Below the pieces are notes generated by a model, which ran no database searches, was not told the origin of the DNA, and was given only the letters and a program-made list of their open reading frames with translations. The position numbers were made by a program, and so were the translations under genes. Shown piece by piece: positions 7,830 through 17,451 of a stretch of 64,000 nt of DNA (the stretch's first letter is position 1; each line of letters opens with the position of its first letter). This DNA is from Kutzneria buriramensis (GTDB lineage: Bacteria > Actinomycetota > Actinomycetes > Mycobacteriales > Pseudonocardiaceae), in the NCBI RefSeq assembly GCF_003387475.1, contig NZ_QUNO01000025.1:62001-126000 (forward strand). The letters are read 5' to 3'.

Positions 7830-8756
7830 GTGATCGTCGTCGCTGGTGAGGCGCTGGTCGACCTGGTTCCGACGACGGGCGGCGCGCTGCTGCCGCAGCT
7901 CGGCGGCGGCCCGTACAACGTGGCGATCGCGGCCGGCCGGCTGGACGCGCCGACCGCCTTCCTGTCCCGGGTCTCCACCGACGCCTTCGGCGACGCGCTG
8001 GTGGCGCGGCTGAAGGACGCGCAGGTGGACGTGAGCATGGTGCAGCGCGGCCCGGAGCCGACGACGCTGGCGGTGGTGGGCCTCGCGCCGGACGGCTCCG
8101 CCAGGTACGGCTTCTACGTGGAGGGCACGGCCGACCGCCTGGTCGCCGAGCCCGGCCCGCTGCCGGCCGCCGCCGAGGCGGTGTCCTTCGGCACGCTGTC
8201 GATGGTGCTGGAGCCCGGGGCCTCGGTGTACGAATCGTTGCTGCGCCGGGAATCCGGCCGCGGCCTGCTCACCGCGCTGGACCCGAACGTGCGGCCGGTG
8301 CTGATCCCGGACGCCGACGCCTACCGCGAGCGGTTCCGCTCCTGGCTGCCGGACGTCGGCCTGCTCAAGGTGTCGATCGAGGACGCGCAGTGGCTGGCCG
8401 GCGACGTCGACGCGATGACGGAGATTCAGCGGTGGCAACAAATCGGGCCGGCCGCGGTGGTGATCACTCGCGGCGGCGACGGGCTGGCCGTGCTGTCGGG
8501 TGACGGCCAGCTCGTCGAGGTGCCGCCGGTCCGCGTCGACGTGGTGGACACGATCGGCGCCGGAGACACGGTGCAGGGCGCGCTACTGGCGTGGCTGCAC
8601 CGTCACGGCAAGCTGTCGAGGGACGCGGTCGGATCGCTGACCGACCAGGACTGGCGAGCGGCCCTGGCATTCGCCGGAGCCGCCGCCGCGATCACCGTTT
8701 CCCGCGCCGGGGCGGAACCGCCGCGCAGCGCGGAATTGGCTCACCAGCAGTGGTGA
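7830..8756 (+). CDS. PfkB-family carbohydrate kinase
   Basis: ATP-dependent sugar kinase of 308 residues, similar in type to fructokinases. The N-terminal PfkB signature is GGGPYNVAIAAGRL; the C-terminal signature DTIGAGDTVQGALLAWL contains the catalytic Asp and the anion-hole GAGD. GTG 7830 is chosen because AAAGGGG lies six bases upstream and the protein begins directly at the first strand (IVVAGEALVDLVP); an ATG at 7791 would add 13 residues without family support. The substrate is not deducible. Its 3' end overlaps a possible 22-codon antisense ORF. Confidence 0.85.
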   Translation: MIVVAGEALVDLVPTTGGALLPQLGGGPYNVAIAAGRLDAPTAFLSRVSTDAFGDALVARLKDAQVDVSMVQRGPEPTTLAVVGLAPDGSARYGFYVEGTADRLVAEPGPLPAAAEAVSFGTLSMVLEPGASVYESLLRRESGRGLLTALDPNVRPVLIPDADAYRERFRSWLPDVGLLKVSIEDAQWLAGDVDAMTEIQRWQQIGPAAVVITRGGDGLAVLSGDGQLVEVPPVRVDVVDTIGAGDTVQGALLAWLHRHGKLSRDAVGSLTDQDWRAALAFAGAAAAITVSRAGAEPPRSAELAHQQW

Positions 8757-8809
8757 TGCCACCACCAGCAGCCCAGGGAAACGCCGACACCCAAACCGAT
8801 CACGATCAT
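8741..8809 (-). CDS. Possible 22-residue membrane microprotein ending CWWWHHHCW
   Basis: An ATG at 8809, six bases after a GGAGG, opens a 22-codon frame: a hydrophobic MIVIGLGVGVSLG followed by CWWWHHHCW and TGA. The tail could bind a metal or heme. The last codons overlap the end of the sugar kinase on the other strand by 16 bp. The good ribosome site and striking composition are the only evidence; a chance ORF remains likely enough that this needs testing. Confidence 0.3.
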   Translation of the reverse strand: MIVIGLGVGVSLGCWWWHHHCW

Positions 8810-9297
8810 CCCGAAACCTCCGCGTCGTGTGCAGAAAATGATTTCCGGAAAGCGCGGCCGCTGGAAACAAATTAACCCGCCGGGACGGGTCCGTGGCTAC
8901 ACGAATGTGTCGACATGTCGTCACCGGACGTGTCGGTAACCCCCGTGGGCGGTGCGCCGGTCCACCCGGGCGGCGCAGCGCCCTGCTCCGTCCGGCGGAA
9001 ACCGGCACGGGTGCGGTCGGCGGCGGGGCCCGGGACCCGCGTGTCGCACGCCACTGGGGTGGCGGCGAAGTGTCCCGATCGTTACCCGGAGCGGTCCGGA
9101 CATCGTGTGATACCTGTCCCATCGCACGCAACAGCACGCCCGCCGCGCTGTGCGGGGGGCCCCGGGGCTACTAGCGTGGCAGGCGACAGGACCCCAACGG
9201 GGCGGTGCTGCGGTGCGGTCACCCCGGTTCCGTGCGCTCGCTCGACACCTTCGCTGTGAGCCCAGCGGCGCCCCGTCTGAGCGTGAGAGGGATTTTG
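8810..9297. other. Long intergenic region upstream of citrate synthase
   Basis: About 490 bp without a convincing gene. Its left end is AT-richer (around 8820-8880). It probably carries the citrate synthase promoter and 5' leader; I see no clear hairpin, riboswitch or operator in it. Confidence 0.5.
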
Positions 9298-10614
<1,317 letters not shown>

Positions 10615-10649
10615 ATCGATCGCTGAACCGGTCCATCCGACCGTGCGGT

Positions 10650-10692
10650 GAAGGGGGCTTTCCCTGCGCTCAACGCAGGGAAAGCCCCCTTC
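10650..10692. repeat. Dispersed hairpin element R, copy 2 (terminator-like)
   Basis: Perfect 19-bp arms (10650-10668, 10674-10692) with a CTCAA loop, between convergent citrate synthase and a membrane-protein gene; well placed to stop both transcripts. Confidence 0.65.
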
Positions 10693-10698
10693 CCCGCG

Positions 10699-11130
10699 TC
10701 AAGGTGTGTCCTCGTGGTGGGGGAGGGCGAGGGCGACCAGGACGATGACCAGGCCGAGCCAGTGGGCCTGGCCGGCGACGGTGTCGGTGGTGAGCACGCC
10801 CAGCGCCGTCACGAGGCCGAACAGCACGAGCCAGAGCAGCCGGGGCCAGCTGAGCAGCGCCGGGCCGACGTGCCGGGTGGCGGACAGGCTGCACAGCACC
10901 ACGACCATCGCCGCCAGCACCGGCAGCGCCGGATCCAGCAGGACCAGCGGCCATTGGACGGGGGCGGTGTCGCCGAGTCGGGTCAGGCGGGTGAAGGCGG
11001 CGCCGGCGTCGAGCAGGAGGACGCCGTCGGGGGTGATCGTCACCAGGTAGGCGAAGAACGCGCTGACCACCGCGCCGAACAGCCCGAACAGCAGGCCGGC
11101 GGTGGAGCGTGTGTACACCGTGCTCCTCAC
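10699..11130 (-). CDS. Small four-helix membrane protein, unknown function
   Basis: 143 residues with four hydrophobic segments (for example GLLFGLFGAVVSAFFAYLV and LPVLAAMVVVLCSLS) and a short soluble C-terminus. I do not recognise the family. GTG 11130 has GAGGAGG about ten bases upstream; a second GTG at 11118, five bases after GAGGAG, is equally plausible and would shorten it by four residues. It is divergent from the photolyase gene and convergent with gltA. Confidence 0.7.
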   Translation of the reverse strand: MRSTVYTRSTAGLLFGLFGAVVSAFFAYLVTITPDGVLLLDAGAAFTRLTRLGDTAPVQWPLVLLDPALPVLAAMVVVLCSLSATRHVGPALLSWPRLLWLVLFGLVTALGVLTTDTVAGQAHWLGLVIVLVALALPHHEDTP

Positions 11131-11187
11131 GCCGTTTGATCCTCCTCGTGCTGCGGCCGGTACGTGCCCACCGTAGCGTCGGTGACC

Positions 11188-12504
11188 ATGACCCCGCCCG
11201 CGATCATGTGGTTCCGCCGCGACCTGCGGCTGTCCGACCACCCGGCGCTGCTGGCCGCCGCCGACAGCGGCGAGGTGCTGCCGCTGTTCGTGCTGGACGA
11301 TCGGCTGCTCGGACCGGCGGGGGAGCCGCGCAAGCACTTCCTGTACGACTGCCTCCGCGCCCTGGACCATGACCTCGGCGGCCGGCTGCACATCGCGCAC
11401 GGCGACCCGGTGAAGGTCGTGCCGGAGATCGCCCGGAAGCTCGGCGCGGGCAGCGTGCACGTGTCGGCCGACACCGGGCCGTACGGGCGGGAGCGGGACG
11501 AGCAGGTGCGCACGGCGTTGGGGGACATCGACTTCGTGCGTACGGGATCGCCGTACGCGGTGACGCCGGGCCGGGTTCGCAAGCAGGACGGCGAGCCGTA
11601 CCGGGTTTTCACGCCTTTCCGGCGGGCCTGGTTGGACCACGGCTGGCGCAAACCAGCCAAGTCCGGTGTGGACAGTGCTCGGTGGACAACCCTCAAGGGC
11701 GGCCGCAAGATCCCGGCCGGGAAGTCCGAGCTGCCGGCCGGGGAGCGGGCGGCGTTGCAGGTCTGGGCGGACTTCAGGGACGGCGCCCTCGCCGACTACG
11801 ACGCCGGCCGGGATCGCCCGGACCGCAACGGAACCAGCTATCTGTCGGCGTATCTGCGCTGGGGCTGCGTGCATCCGCGAACACTGCTCGCTGATCTAGG
11901 ACCTGGCAACGAGACCTTCCGCTCCGAGCTGGCCTGGCGCGAGTTCTACGCGGACGTGCTCTGGCACCAGCCCCGCACCGCCCGGGAGAACTACGACCGC
12001 AAGTTCGACAAGTTCGAGCACGACAGCGGAAGGACCGCACAGCGGCGGTTCGAGGCATGGTGCGAGGGGCGCACCGGCTATCCGGTGGTGGATGCCGGAA
12101 TGCGGCAGCTGCTGGCCGAGAACTGGATGCACAACCGGGTCCGGATGATCGTCGCCAGCTTCCTGGTCAAGGACCTGCACGTGCCGTGGTGGTGGGGCGC
12201 GCGGCACTTCATGCGCAACCTGATCGACGGCGACCTGGCGTCGAACCAGCACAACTGGCAGTGGGTGGCCGGCTGCGGCACCGACGCGGCCCCGTACTTC
12301 CGGATCTTCAACCCGATCACCCAGGGCGAGAAGTTCGACCCGAACGGCGACTACGTCCGCAAGTACGTGCCGGAACTCCGTGGTGTGCAAGGAAAGGCCG
12401 TGCACAAGCTGGACAAGCTGCCGGGCGAGTACCCGGCGCCCATCGTCGACCACGCCGATGAGCGCCGGGTGTCCCTGGAACGGTACGACGCGATCAGGAC
12501 CTGA
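11188..12504 (+). CDS. phr: Deoxyribodipyrimidine photolyase (cryptochrome/photolyase family)
   Basis: Light-driven repair of cyclobutane pyrimidine dimers. 438 residues: an antenna-binding alpha/beta domain starting IMWFRRDLRLSDHPAL, then the FAD-binding helical domain with ELAWREFYADVLW, TGYPVVDAGMRQL, WMHNRVRMIVASFLVKDL and DLASNQHNWQWVAGCGTDA. These are the class I CPD photolyase signatures, including the Asn-His-Asn-Trp-Gln-Trp block at the active site. ATG 11188 is 8 nt after TAGCGT, a possible leaderless start. The 3' end overlaps the convergent ABC permease gene by 11 bp. Confidence 0.93.
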   Translation: MTPPAIMWFRRDLRLSDHPALLAAADSGEVLPLFVLDDRLLGPAGEPRKHFLYDCLRALDHDLGGRLHIAHGDPVKVVPEIARKLGAGSVHVSADTGPYGRERDEQVRTALGDIDFVRTGSPYAVTPGRVRKQDGEPYRVFTPFRRAWLDHGWRKPAKSGVDSARWTTLKGGRKIPAGKSELPAGERAALQVWADFRDGALADYDAGRDRPDRNGTSYLSAYLRWGCVHPRTLLADLGPGNETFRSELAWREFYADVLWHQPRTARENYDRKFDKFEHDSGRTAQRRFEAWCEGRTGYPVVDAGMRQLLAENWMHNRVRMIVASFLVKDLHVPWWWGARHFMRNLIDGDLASNQHNWQWVAGCGTDAAPYFRIFNPITQGEKFDPNGDYVRKYVPELRGVQGKAVHKLDKLPGEYPAPIVDHADERRVSLERYDAIRT

Positions 12505-13669
12505 GCGCGTCCAGCAGCCGGACCCGCGCGCCGGTCTGGAGCACCGCGTTCCGGTAGATCCGGCCGGCCAGCCAGGTGACCAGCGCGATGGCGGCGACCA
12601 TCAGCGCCACCGACAGCGCGATCTGCCACACCGGGGCCACGCCGAGCGCGATCCGGCTGGGCATCAGGGTCGGCGTGAACAGCGGGATCATCGACAGCAC
12701 CGTGCTGATCGTGTTGGTGGGATTGGGGATCAGCAGGTTCACGCCGACCACGAAGGCGATCGTCGGCAGCAGCGACACCGGCGTGATCGCCGACTGGAGC
12801 TCCTCCTGGCGCGACACCAGCGAGCCGGCGGCGGCCAGCAGCGCGGCGTACAGGAAGAAGCCCAGGACGTACCAGCCGAGCGCGCCGAGGATGGTGCCCA
12901 GCGCCACCGTGGGCAGCGAGAACACGCCGGTGCTGTTGGCCACCGTCAGCCCGACCACGGCGATGATCACCACCTGGATCAGGCCGACCACGCCGATGCC
13001 GAGCACCTTGCCCAACAGCAGCTGCCACGGCCGGATGGTGGACAACAGGATCTCCACCACGCGGCTGGACTTCTCCTCCACCACGCCCTGCGCGACGGCG
13101 GTGCCGAACGCCATGATGGAGAACACCAGCACGATGCCGGTGATCAGCGACAGCGCGATCCGCTGCCCCTGCTCGGGATCCGGCGGCTCCAGCTCGCTCA
13201 CCTTCACGGTGGCGCTCTGCGCGGCGTTCAGCGCGGTGGGCGGCAGCCCGGCCTGCGCCAGCACGCCCTGGATGGCCTGCGCCCGCACCAGCCCTTCCAG
13301 CGCGACCTGCAACTCGGGGTCCAAAGTGGACTTGACGACGGCCGTCGGCGCGCCGAGCGGGCCCTGCACCAACACGTCCAGCTTGCCGGCCCGCACCTGG
13401 GCGACGCCGTCGTCCTGGTTGTCGACGGTGCTGATCTGCACCTTCTTGCCCAGCTTGTCGGCGGCCGCCGACAGCGGCGCCGACATCGCCGTCGCCTGCC
13501 CGGTGAGGCCGACCTTGACGGTGGTCTCCTTGGCGATGAAGGTGAACAGCAGCGCGTAGGCGGCCAGCACGGCCAGGATCACCACCGTGCTTACCAGGAA
13601 CGACTTGCTGCGCACGCGGGTGTTGAACTCGCGGCCCGCGACCAGGCCGATCACGCGCGAGGTGGTCAC
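12494..13669 (-). CDS. ABC transporter permease, NatB/ABC-2 type
   Basis: Exporter membrane subunit of 391 residues: one N-terminal helix (about 20-42), a large extracytoplasmic loop of about 150 residues, then five helices. The VVEEKSSRVVEILLSTIRPWQLLLGK segment is the hallmark of the NatB-like ABC-2 family that exports sodium or, in many actinobacteria, antibiotics and peptides. Its GTG overlaps the ATPase stop (GTGA), so the two are translationally coupled. It is the last gene of a four-gene operon headed by an XRE regulator. The substrate is not known. Confidence 0.88.
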   Translation of the reverse strand: MTTSRVIGLVAGREFNTRVRSKSFLVSTVVILAVLAAYALLFTFIAKETTVKVGLTGQATAMSAPLSAAADKLGKKVQISTVDNQDDGVAQVRAGKLDVLVQGPLGAPTAVVKSTLDPELQVALEGLVRAQAIQGVLAQAGLPPTALNAAQSATVKVSELEPPDPEQGQRIALSLITGIVLVFSIMAFGTAVAQGVVEEKSSRVVEILLSTIRPWQLLLGKVLGIGVVGLIQVVIIAVVGLTVANSTGVFSLPTVALGTILGALGWYVLGFFLYAALLAAAGSLVSRQEELQSAITPVSLLPTIAFVVGVNLLIPNPTNTISTVLSMIPLFTPTLMPSRIALGVAPVWQIALSVALMVAAIALVTWLAGRIYRNAVLQTGARVRLLDALRS

Positions 13670-14577
13670 GATGCCCCCTGTTCGGACACGACGTTGCGGT
13701 ACAGCTCGGTCAGGGTCGGCCGCAGCCGGGTGAACTCCCGCACCGGCCCGGTCTTCAGCGCGGCGGCCAGCACCTGCTGGTCGTCGCCGTCCTCGCCGAG
13801 CTCGACGGTGGTGCGGCTGCCGTCGACGGCGACGACCCGCACCCCGGTCAGCCCGGCCGCCCAGTCCTCGCCGGCGTCGGGGGCGTCCACCACCAGCCGC
13901 AGCGGCCCGCTCTCCCGGAGCTCGGCCACGCCGCCGTTGGCCACCAACTGTCCACTGCGGACGATGCCGACCCGGTCGCACAGGCGTTCCACCAGATCCA
14001 GCTGGTGGCTGGAGAACATCACCGGCACGCCGCGGGCGGACTGCTCGCGCAGCACCTCGCTCATCACGTCCACGGCCACCGGGTCCAGGCCGGAGAACGG
14101 CTCGTCCAGCACCAGCGCCACCGGGTCGTGCACCAGCGCGGCGGCCAGCTGCACCCGCTGCTGGTTGCCCAGGCTGAGCTTCTGCACCTCGTCGTCGCGG
14201 CGGCCGGTCAGCCCGAGCCGGTCGACCCAGGCGTCGGTGGCGCGCCGGGCGTCGGCGGCGGACATGCCGTGCAGCTGCGCGAGGTACACGAGTTGTTCGC
14301 GCACCTTCATCTTCGGGTACAGGCCGCGTTCCTCCGGCATGTACCCGATTCGCCTACGGGTGGCCAGGTCCACCGGCTTGCCGTCGAAGCGGACCTCGCC
14401 CGAGTCGGCCGCCAGCACGCCCAGCGCGATGCGCATGGTGGTGGTCTTGCCGGCGCCGTTGCTGCCGACGAAGCCGAACAGCTCGCCGGCGCGCACGTCG
14501 AAGGTCATCTCGTGCAGCGCCCGCACGGTCCCGTAGCGCTTGGAGATCCGGTCGATCTCCAGCACTCCCTCAGCCAC
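13666..14577 (-). CDS. ABC transporter ATP-binding protein, NatA type
   Basis: Nucleotide-binding subunit of 303 residues partnered with the downstream permease. Walker A is GSNGAGKTTT (about 38-47), the signature is LSLGNQQRVQLAAAL (a variant with NQQ), Walker B is VALVLDEPFSGLDPVAVDV and the switch His is SSHQL. The extra 80-residue C-terminal domain is typical of NatA-like exporters. The GTG at 14577 overlaps the upstream membrane-protein stop by 8 bp, indicating coupling. Confidence 0.92.
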   Translation of the reverse strand: MAEGVLEIDRISKRYGTVRALHEMTFDVRAGELFGFVGSNGAGKTTTMRIALGVLAADSGEVRFDGKPVDLATRRRIGYMPEERGLYPKMKVREQLVYLAQLHGMSAADARRATDAWVDRLGLTGRRDDEVQKLSLGNQQRVQLAAALVHDPVALVLDEPFSGLDPVAVDVMSEVLREQSARGVPVMFSSHQLDLVERLCDRVGIVRSGQLVANGGVAELRESGPLRLVVDAPDAGEDWAAGLTGVRVVAVDGSRTTVELGEDGDDQQVLAAALKTGPVREFTRLRPTLTELYRNVVSEQGAS

Positions 14578-15091
14578 GGTGCTCTCCTTCGGCGATCGGA
14601 TCCGGCTCGTCGTCCGGCAGCTGCCAGGCCAGCAGCGCGCTCGGCACGTTGCCGACCAGTGCGATCAGGCTGATCAACAGCACGAACGGGCCGAACCGCG
14701 TGCTGCTGATCGGGGTTGACGCGAGCACCATGGCGGCGATCACCATGCTCCAGACGGCGACGAGGAAACCAACGTAGCCGCAGCGGCCGCGCAATGCGAG
14801 TTCGCGTTCGTCCAACAGGCGCGCCGTGCGCTCGCCGATGTTGTTCGTGAGCACCTTGTTCAGCATCTGCAACACGACCGTGATCATCAGCAGGCCCCAC
14901 CAGACGAAGAACGTCATCGTCCGGAAGTCGCCTGCGTACAGCCCGACGACGAGCGTCGCGACCGCGCTCACCAGCCAGGCGACCATGGCCCGGCGGCGAA
15001 TGCGACGGTTGCGCCAGCCGGGCAGCCAACTGGAGTACCGCGCCGCGTTGCGCTCCTGCTGCGCGTGAATGCGCTCCCTCAACGTGTTCAT
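14570..15091 (-). CDS. Membrane protein in XRE-ABC operon
   Basis: 173 residues with a basic cytoplasmic N-terminus (residues 1-35, rich in Arg) and four predicted helices in two hairpins, separated by a charged segment (ERTARLLDERELALRGR). No family recognised. The ATG at 15091 overlaps the regulator stop (ATGA) and the gene overlaps the ATPase start, so it is co-expressed with the exporter and may be an accessory or immunity subunit (inference). Confidence 0.8.
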   Translation of the reverse strand: MNTLRERIHAQQERNAARYSSWLPGWRNRRIRRRAMVAWLVSAVATLVVGLYAGDFRTMTFFVWWGLLMITVVLQMLNKVLTNNIGERTARLLDERELALRGRCGYVGFLVAVWSMVIAAMVLASTPISSTRFGPFVLLISLIALVGNVPSALLAWQLPDDEPDPIAEGEHRG

Positions 15092-15357
15092 GACTCCCCC
15101 TTGCCGTACAGCTGGGTGGACAGCGGTTGGAACGGGGTGCGGCTGAACACCGCCTCCACCGGTAGCGAGAACACCTCGCAGATCCGGAAGGCCAGGTCCA
15201 GGCTGGGGTAGTGGTCGCCGCGCTCCAGCGCGCCGATGGTCTGCGGGTTCACCTCCACCGCCTCCGCCAGCTGTGCTCTCGTCAGTCCCCGTTCCGCGCG
15301 CAGCACCTGGAGCCGATTGTGGATCGGCAGCTCTTTACCGCGCCTTACTGGGCTCAC
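15088..15357 (-). CDS. XRE-family regulator heading the ABC operon
   Basis: An 89-residue helix-turn-helix protein: NRLQVLRAERGLTRAQLAEAVEVNPQTIGALERGDHYPSLDLAFRI is a complete HTH_3 domain, and the FSLPVEAVFSRTPFQPLS tail is standard for this small group. GTG 15357 is used. Such regulators often head NatAB-like exporter operons. A small inverted repeat TGTTG-N8-CAACA (15367-15384) lies just upstream, downstream of a TTGACG -35-like element on the minus strand, and may be an autoregulatory site. Confidence 0.85.
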   Translation of the reverse strand: MSPVRRGKELPIHNRLQVLRAERGLTRAQLAEAVEVNPQTIGALERGDHYPSLDLAFRICEVFSLPVEAVFSRTPFQPLSTQLYGKGES

Positions 15358-15408
15358 GGAACGAAGTGTTGCAAAAACCCAACAGATCGTCAACGGGGCT
15401 GACAGTCG

Positions 15409-16860
15409 CTAGCGAGCCAGGTGCGCCAGTGCCCGTGCCCGGTCGGCGGGGACGAGTCCGATGCGGGTGCGGCGGTCCAGCACGTCGTCGGCGTCCAGTG
15501 CGCCCTCGTGTTCGTACGCCCAGGCGACCTCGGCCTCCGTGACCTCGCCGAATACGGGCGAGGGGAGGTTGAGCGCCTGGACCTGTGGCGCCTCCGAGCC
15601 GTACTTGGCGACGAGGCGGGCCGGTGCGTCCACAGTGGATCCGAATGCCCCGACGAGGGGGAGGTCCTTGGTGCGCGAGGGTTTCGTGGCCAGCTGGGTG
15701 GCGTCGATGGCGTCGGCGGCCATGCGGCGGTAGGTGGTCAGCTTGCCGCCGACGACGGTGATCACGCCGTCGGGCGAGGTCAGCACGGCGTGCTTGCGGG
15801 ACAGGTCGGCGCTGCGAGCGCCCTCCTGCTCGATCAGCGGCCGGAGGCCGGCGTACGAACCGATCACATCAGCGGTGGTCAGTGGGCGTCGCAAGACCGT
15901 GGAGGCGACGCCCAACAGGAAGTCCACATCGGACTGTGGCACCGAGGGGACGTCCGGGACGGGACCGTCGACCGGCTCGTCGGTGAGTCCGAGATAGACC
16001 CGGCCGTCGGCCTGGGGGAGCACCAGCACGAACCGGCTGGTCTCGCCGGGGATGGGCACGGTCAGCGCCGTCGACCCGATGTGCACGGTGTCGGCAGCCA
16101 GCACGAGGTGCGAGCCGCGTGACGGCCGCAAACGCACAGACGGCACGAGCTGCCCGGCCCACACCCCGGTGGCGTTGACGACCTTGCGGGCCTTGACGTC
16201 GAACTCGTCGCCGGTGAGCGTGTCGACGACCCGCGCGCCGTCGCCGGCGAGGTCGGTGACCCTAGCCCGGGTGAGGATGCGAGCGCCGAAGCCGGCGGCG
16301 GTCCGGGCCAGCGCGACCACCAGCCGGGCGTCGTCGATCAGCTGGCCGTCGAACGACAGCAGCCCGCCGGTGACGTCCGGGCGCAGACCCGGTGCCAGGG
16401 CAAGGGTTTCCGCCGCCGAGATCCGTCGCGGCGGTGGCAGCACGCGACCGGGAGTACCGGCGGCTCGGCGCAGCACGTCGCCGGCGCGCAGGCCGGCCAT
16501 CACCAGCGAGCCGCGCTGCTTCCCCTGTAGGGCAACGAGTTGCGGCAGCGCCCGGACGAGATGTGGAGCGGTGCGGGTCATCAGGATGCCCCGCTCGACG
16601 GCGCTCTCGTACGCCAGCCCGACCTCGCCATGCGCGAGGTACCGCAGCCCGCCGTGCACCAGCTTGCTCGACCATCGGGACGTGCCGAAGGCCAGGTCGT
16701 GCGCCTCGACCAGGCATACCGACAACCCGCGCGAGGCGGCGTCCAACGCCGCGCCGGCCCCGGTCACACCGCCACCGACGACAAGCACGTCGACCGCCAC
16801 ACCACCGGCGACCTCGGCCAGTTCCCGGAGCCGCCGTTCAGCGTTCAGCGAGGTCTTCAC
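15409..16860 (-). CDS. glpD: Glycerol-3-phosphate dehydrogenase (FAD)
   Basis: Membrane-associated FAD enzyme oxidising sn-glycerol 3-phosphate to DHAP. 483 residues: the Rossmann start VDVLVVGGGVTGAGAALDAASRGLSV binds FAD, followed by the GTSRWSSKLVHGGLRYL signature, the TGVWAGQ segment and the GSYAGLRPL / VVGGKLTTYRRMA signatures, then a C-terminal DAO_C cap. GTG 16860 overlaps the TetR stop (GTGA), so it is coupled to that regulator. The divergent flavoprotein AgpS-like gene uses DHAP esters, giving the locus a common metabolite. It carries one TCCACAGTGGA palindrome (15629-15639). Confidence 0.92.
   Translation of the reverse strand: MKTSLNAERRLRELAEVAGGVAVDVLVVGGGVTGAGAALDAASRGLSVCLVEAHDLAFGTSRWSSKLVHGGLRYLAHGEVGLAYESAVERGILMTRTAPHLVRALPQLVALQGKQRGSLVMAGLRAGDVLRRAAGTPGRVLPPPRRISAAETLALAPGLRPDVTGGLLSFDGQLIDDARLVVALARTAAGFGARILTRARVTDLAGDGARVVDTLTGDEFDVKARKVVNATGVWAGQLVPSVRLRPSRGSHLVLAADTVHIGSTALTVPIPGETSRFVLVLPQADGRVYLGLTDEPVDGPVPDVPSVPQSDVDFLLGVASTVLRRPLTTADVIGSYAGLRPLIEQEGARSADLSRKHAVLTSPDGVITVVGGKLTTYRRMAADAIDATQLATKPSRTKDLPLVGAFGSTVDAPARLVAKYGSEAPQVQALNLPSPVFGEVTEAEVAWAYEHEGALDADDVLDRRTRIGLVPADRARALAHLAR
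15629..15639. repeat. TCCACWGTGGA dispersed palindrome, copy 2
   Basis: TCCACAGTGGA inside glpD, read as Ser-Thr-Val-Asp on the minus strand. Confidence 0.5.
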
Positions 16861-17435
16861 GGCCGCAGCGCCCCCTCCAGCATCGTCGCCAATTCGGCGA
16901 ACACCGCGTCCGGGTCCAGGTCGGCGACCGCCGGCCGGACCGACAGCACGAACGACTGCACCATCAGCAGCAGTGTCCGGGCCTGCACGTCCAGGTCGCC
17001 GGGTCGGACGGAGCCGTCGGCGTGCCCGGCGGCCAGTTCGACCCGCAGGAACTGCTCGGCGATCAGCTGCGTCGCCCCCAGCCGCTCCACCACGTACGGC
17101 AGCAGCAGCTCCGCGTCCCGGTCGAGGACGGCCGCCATCAGCGGGTTGGCCAGCAGCCGCCGGACGGTGCCGACGCCCCCGTTGACCAGGCGTTCGCGGG
17201 CCGTGGCGCCGGGGCCGACCTCGCCCAGCAACGCCCCGAACTCCCTGGTCATCAGGGCCGCGACCAGGCTGCGGACGTCCGGGAAGCGCCGGTAGAGGGT
17301 CATCCGGCTGACGCCCGCCTCGCGGGCCACGTCGGTGAGTGTGGTGCGCCGCACACCGACCAGCAGGACGCACTTGTGGGCGGCGTCCAGCAGGACGTCG
17401 TCGCCGACTCGGGTGCTGTGACGTTGTGACGGCAT
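16857..17435 (-). CDS. TetR-family regulator of the glpD / AgpS-like locus
   Basis: 192 residues from ATG 17435 (an upstream GTG at 17444 is possible). The helix-turn-helix is RTTLTDVAREAGVSRMTLYRRFPDVRSL, followed by a helical ligand domain. It is the first gene of an operon with glpD and is divergent from the AgpS-like gene only 16 bp away, with a GTGTAACAC palindrome in between. Control of both directions is likely; a glycerol-phosphate or lipid-related ligand is inference. Confidence 0.88.
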   Translation of the reverse strand: MPSQRHSTRVGDDVLLDAAHKCVLLVGVRRTTLTDVAREAGVSRMTLYRRFPDVRSLVAALMTREFGALLGEVGPGATARERLVNGGVGTVRRLLANPLMAAVLDRDAELLLPYVVERLGATQLIAEQFLRVELAAGHADGSVRPGDLDVQARTLLLMVQSFVLSVRPAVADLDPDAVFAELATMLEGALRP

Positions 17436-17444
17436 GTGTAACAC
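17436..17444. promoter_or_regulatory. GTGTAACAC palindrome between divergent starts
   Basis: GTGT-A-ACAC sits in the 16-bp gap between the TetR ATG (17435) and the ATG at 17452. A repressor here would cover both starts. It is short, so confidence is low. Confidence 0.35.
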
Positions 17445-17451
17445 TGTAGCA

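Noticed and set aside
8915-9259. Plus-strand frame upstream of citrate synthase
   Set aside because: Low-complexity Pro/Arg/Gly-rich translation with no start signal or homology.
12380-14536. Long plus-strand frame across the ABC transporter genes
   Set aside because: Antisense shadow of the clear permease and ATPase; no family features.
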